From assembly GCA_964556425.1 (NCBI GenBank), contig CAZKWC010000044.1, forward strand, positions 1 through 24,367: a stretch of 24,367 nucleotides of DNA. Reading direction: 5' to 3'. Made by a program: the position numbers and the translations under genes. Of this stretch, positions 23,760 through 24,367 are shown in pieces (the stretch's first letter is position 1; each line of letters opens with the position of its first letter). The DNA is from JALQUL01 sp964556425. Lineage in GTDB: Bacteria > Pseudomonadota > Gammaproteobacteria > Burkholderiales > Burkholderiaceae_C. The notes under the pieces were generated by a model. That model had not been told where the DNA came from and searched no databases. It was given only the letters and a program-made list of their open reading frames with translations.

Positions 23760-24016
23760 ATTTCAAACTTTCAAAAGACGCCTTTTGAATAAGGCCTTTT
23801 AGGGGTGAATGCAAGGGCACTCATAAAAATTTTTTAATTCTTATTAAATAACTGAAACCAATACCAATAACAATGGCTATTAATCCTCAATTATTATTTA
23901 ATGATAATATTTTTATTGTTATTTGAAAACTAGCAAGCCTTACGAAAAATCAAATAAACGTGAAATAGTTGCCGTTTATTTGATTTTTGAAGTGATTTGA
24001 GGACTTTTATTTGCTC
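23760..24016 (-). promoter_or_regulatory. Upstream region of pilA
   Basis: This 257-bp AT-rich region contains the tfpX-side terminator (23945-23988) and then about 185 bp that should hold the pilA promoter and leader. A duplicated GCCTTTT/AAGGCC patch lies at about 23780-23800 near the start codon. No -35/-10 pair stands out, and the ribosome site (GAAAG) is weak. Confidence 0.4.
23945..23988 (-). terminator. Strong hairpin terminator between the accessory gene and pilA
   Basis: A perfect 16-bp inverted repeat, AAAAATCAAATAAACG (23945-23960) and its complement (23973-23988), has a 12-nt loop. On the minus strand the stem ends in a T-run, and it starts 28 bp after the stop codon at 24017, where a terminator is expected. 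It is symmetrical enough to work in both directions. Confidence 0.75.
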
Positions 24017-24367
24017 TTAAAAACCATCTAAAGCAATATAAGCCACCGGAAAACCTGTATTTTTATTAACAAAAACCGTCCATTCGGTGCTTCTGCGGCT
24101 CACTAAAGGTAGCCAAACCAGTTGTTCTGGTGGTAATTGGCTGTCTTGAATAGCTTGGTCTATGGCTGGTTTTGAATTGGGATATTTTGCCTTTAACACG
24201 TCAACAGTTTTTGCTTTTTTTAAGATAGCTTGTTTGGAGTTAGCCAAAGCTGTCCACAATTGAGGTCTCATGCTGGGCTCTATACCTTGAAAGCCAAGGT
24301 CAATACTTTCTAGGTTTTCGTTTGAGCTTTTGGCTTGGCGAATACCAAAATATTGAACTCCCCAAAA
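24017..24367 (-). CDS. TfpX/TfpZ-type pilin accessory protein (5' end outside window)
   Basis: The frame continues from the internal ATG at 24271 without a stop to the window edge, adding 32 residues (starting WGVQYFGIRQAKSS), so this is the C-terminal 116 residues of a larger protein. The segment LVWLPLVSRRSTEWTVFVNKNTG followed by an FPVAYIALDGF end matches the C-terminus of TfpX/TfpZ (FimB-like) accessory proteins in spacing and key residues (SRR, VN-TG, LD-F). These are inner-membrane proteins that assist presentation or stability of particular PilA types and lie next to pilA in Pseudomonas and Burkholderiales. The adjacent pilA supports the call. Confidence 0.7.
   Translation of the reverse strand, partial: FWGVQYFGIRQAKSSNENLESIDLGFQGIEPSMRPQLWTALANSKQAILKKAKTVDVLKAKYPNSKPAIDQAIQDSQLPPEQLVWLPLVSRRSTEWTVFVNKNTGFPVAYIALDGF

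Noticed and set aside
23760..23944. Sigma-54 promoter for pilA
   Set aside because: A TTGCA element exists on the minus strand near 23812, but the expected GG pair is absent 12 bases upstream.
1..24367. CRISPR array, tRNA, rRNA or insertion sequence
   Set aside because: I looked for evenly spaced repeats, cloverleaf-like segments and transposase motifs and found nothing that holds up.

Overview
The window looks like chromosomal DNA of an AT-rich (clearly below 50% G+C) Gram-negative proteobacterium. A low-GC Burkholderiales member such as a Polynucleobacter relative is my best guess. It rests on the TfpX/Z-PilA-PglL pilin glycosylation cluster and the Rep helicase next to an AEC transporter; no rRNA or other phylogenetic marker is present, so this is inference. 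No tRNA, rRNA, CRISPR array, IS element or recombinase was found. Two runs of exactly 100 N (3777-3876, 17688-17787) are scaffold gaps, and each interrupts a gene.

Layout. (1) 1-2502, plus strand: the 3' part of an usher-like outer-membrane beta-barrel protein, then an overlapping gene for a small secreted protein resembling DUF4402 proteins. Together they look like the tail of a chaperone-usher-type surface-structure operon. (2) 2512-5150: a divergently transcribed two-component pair, an OmpR-type response regulator and a 7TMR-DISM-type sensor histidine kinase. They share a 285-bp intergenic region with two near-identical palindromes. (3) 17032 down to 5178, minus strand: a ten-gene operon for a type IVb 'thin' pilus of the R64/IncI kind. 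The order is lipoprotein with a TcpQ-like region, TcpQ-domain protein, PilN secretin, PilO, PilP, PilQ ATPase, PilR platform protein, PilS major pilin, PilV tip pilin, and a small Cys-containing secreted protein. R64 genes pilT, pilU and rci are missing. (4) 17130-about 17830, plus strand: a TrbM/KikA-like exported protein, divergent from the pilus operon and cut by the second gap. (5) 17814-21090: an AEC-family transporter and a Rep/UvrD-type helicase, divergently arranged housekeeping-type genes. (6) 21307-24367, minus strand: PglL O-oligosaccharyltransferase, type IVa pilin PilA, and the 3' part of a TfpX/TfpZ-type pilin accessory gene.

How it fits together. The window carries parts of three surface-appendage systems: usher-type, type IVb pilus and type IVa pilus. 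The type IVb operon has no prepilin peptidase of its own, so PilS and PilV are probably processed by the type IVa peptidase PilD encoded elsewhere. The TrbM-like gene beside an R64-type pilus operon suggests descent from, or a link to, a conjugative element. The most unusual sequence-level points are the TrbM/thin-pilus association, the apparent 87-residue PilV leader, long n-regions on several exported proteins of the operon, tandem TcpQ-like genes, hairpins on both sides of pilS, and the spaced palindromes between the two-component genes.
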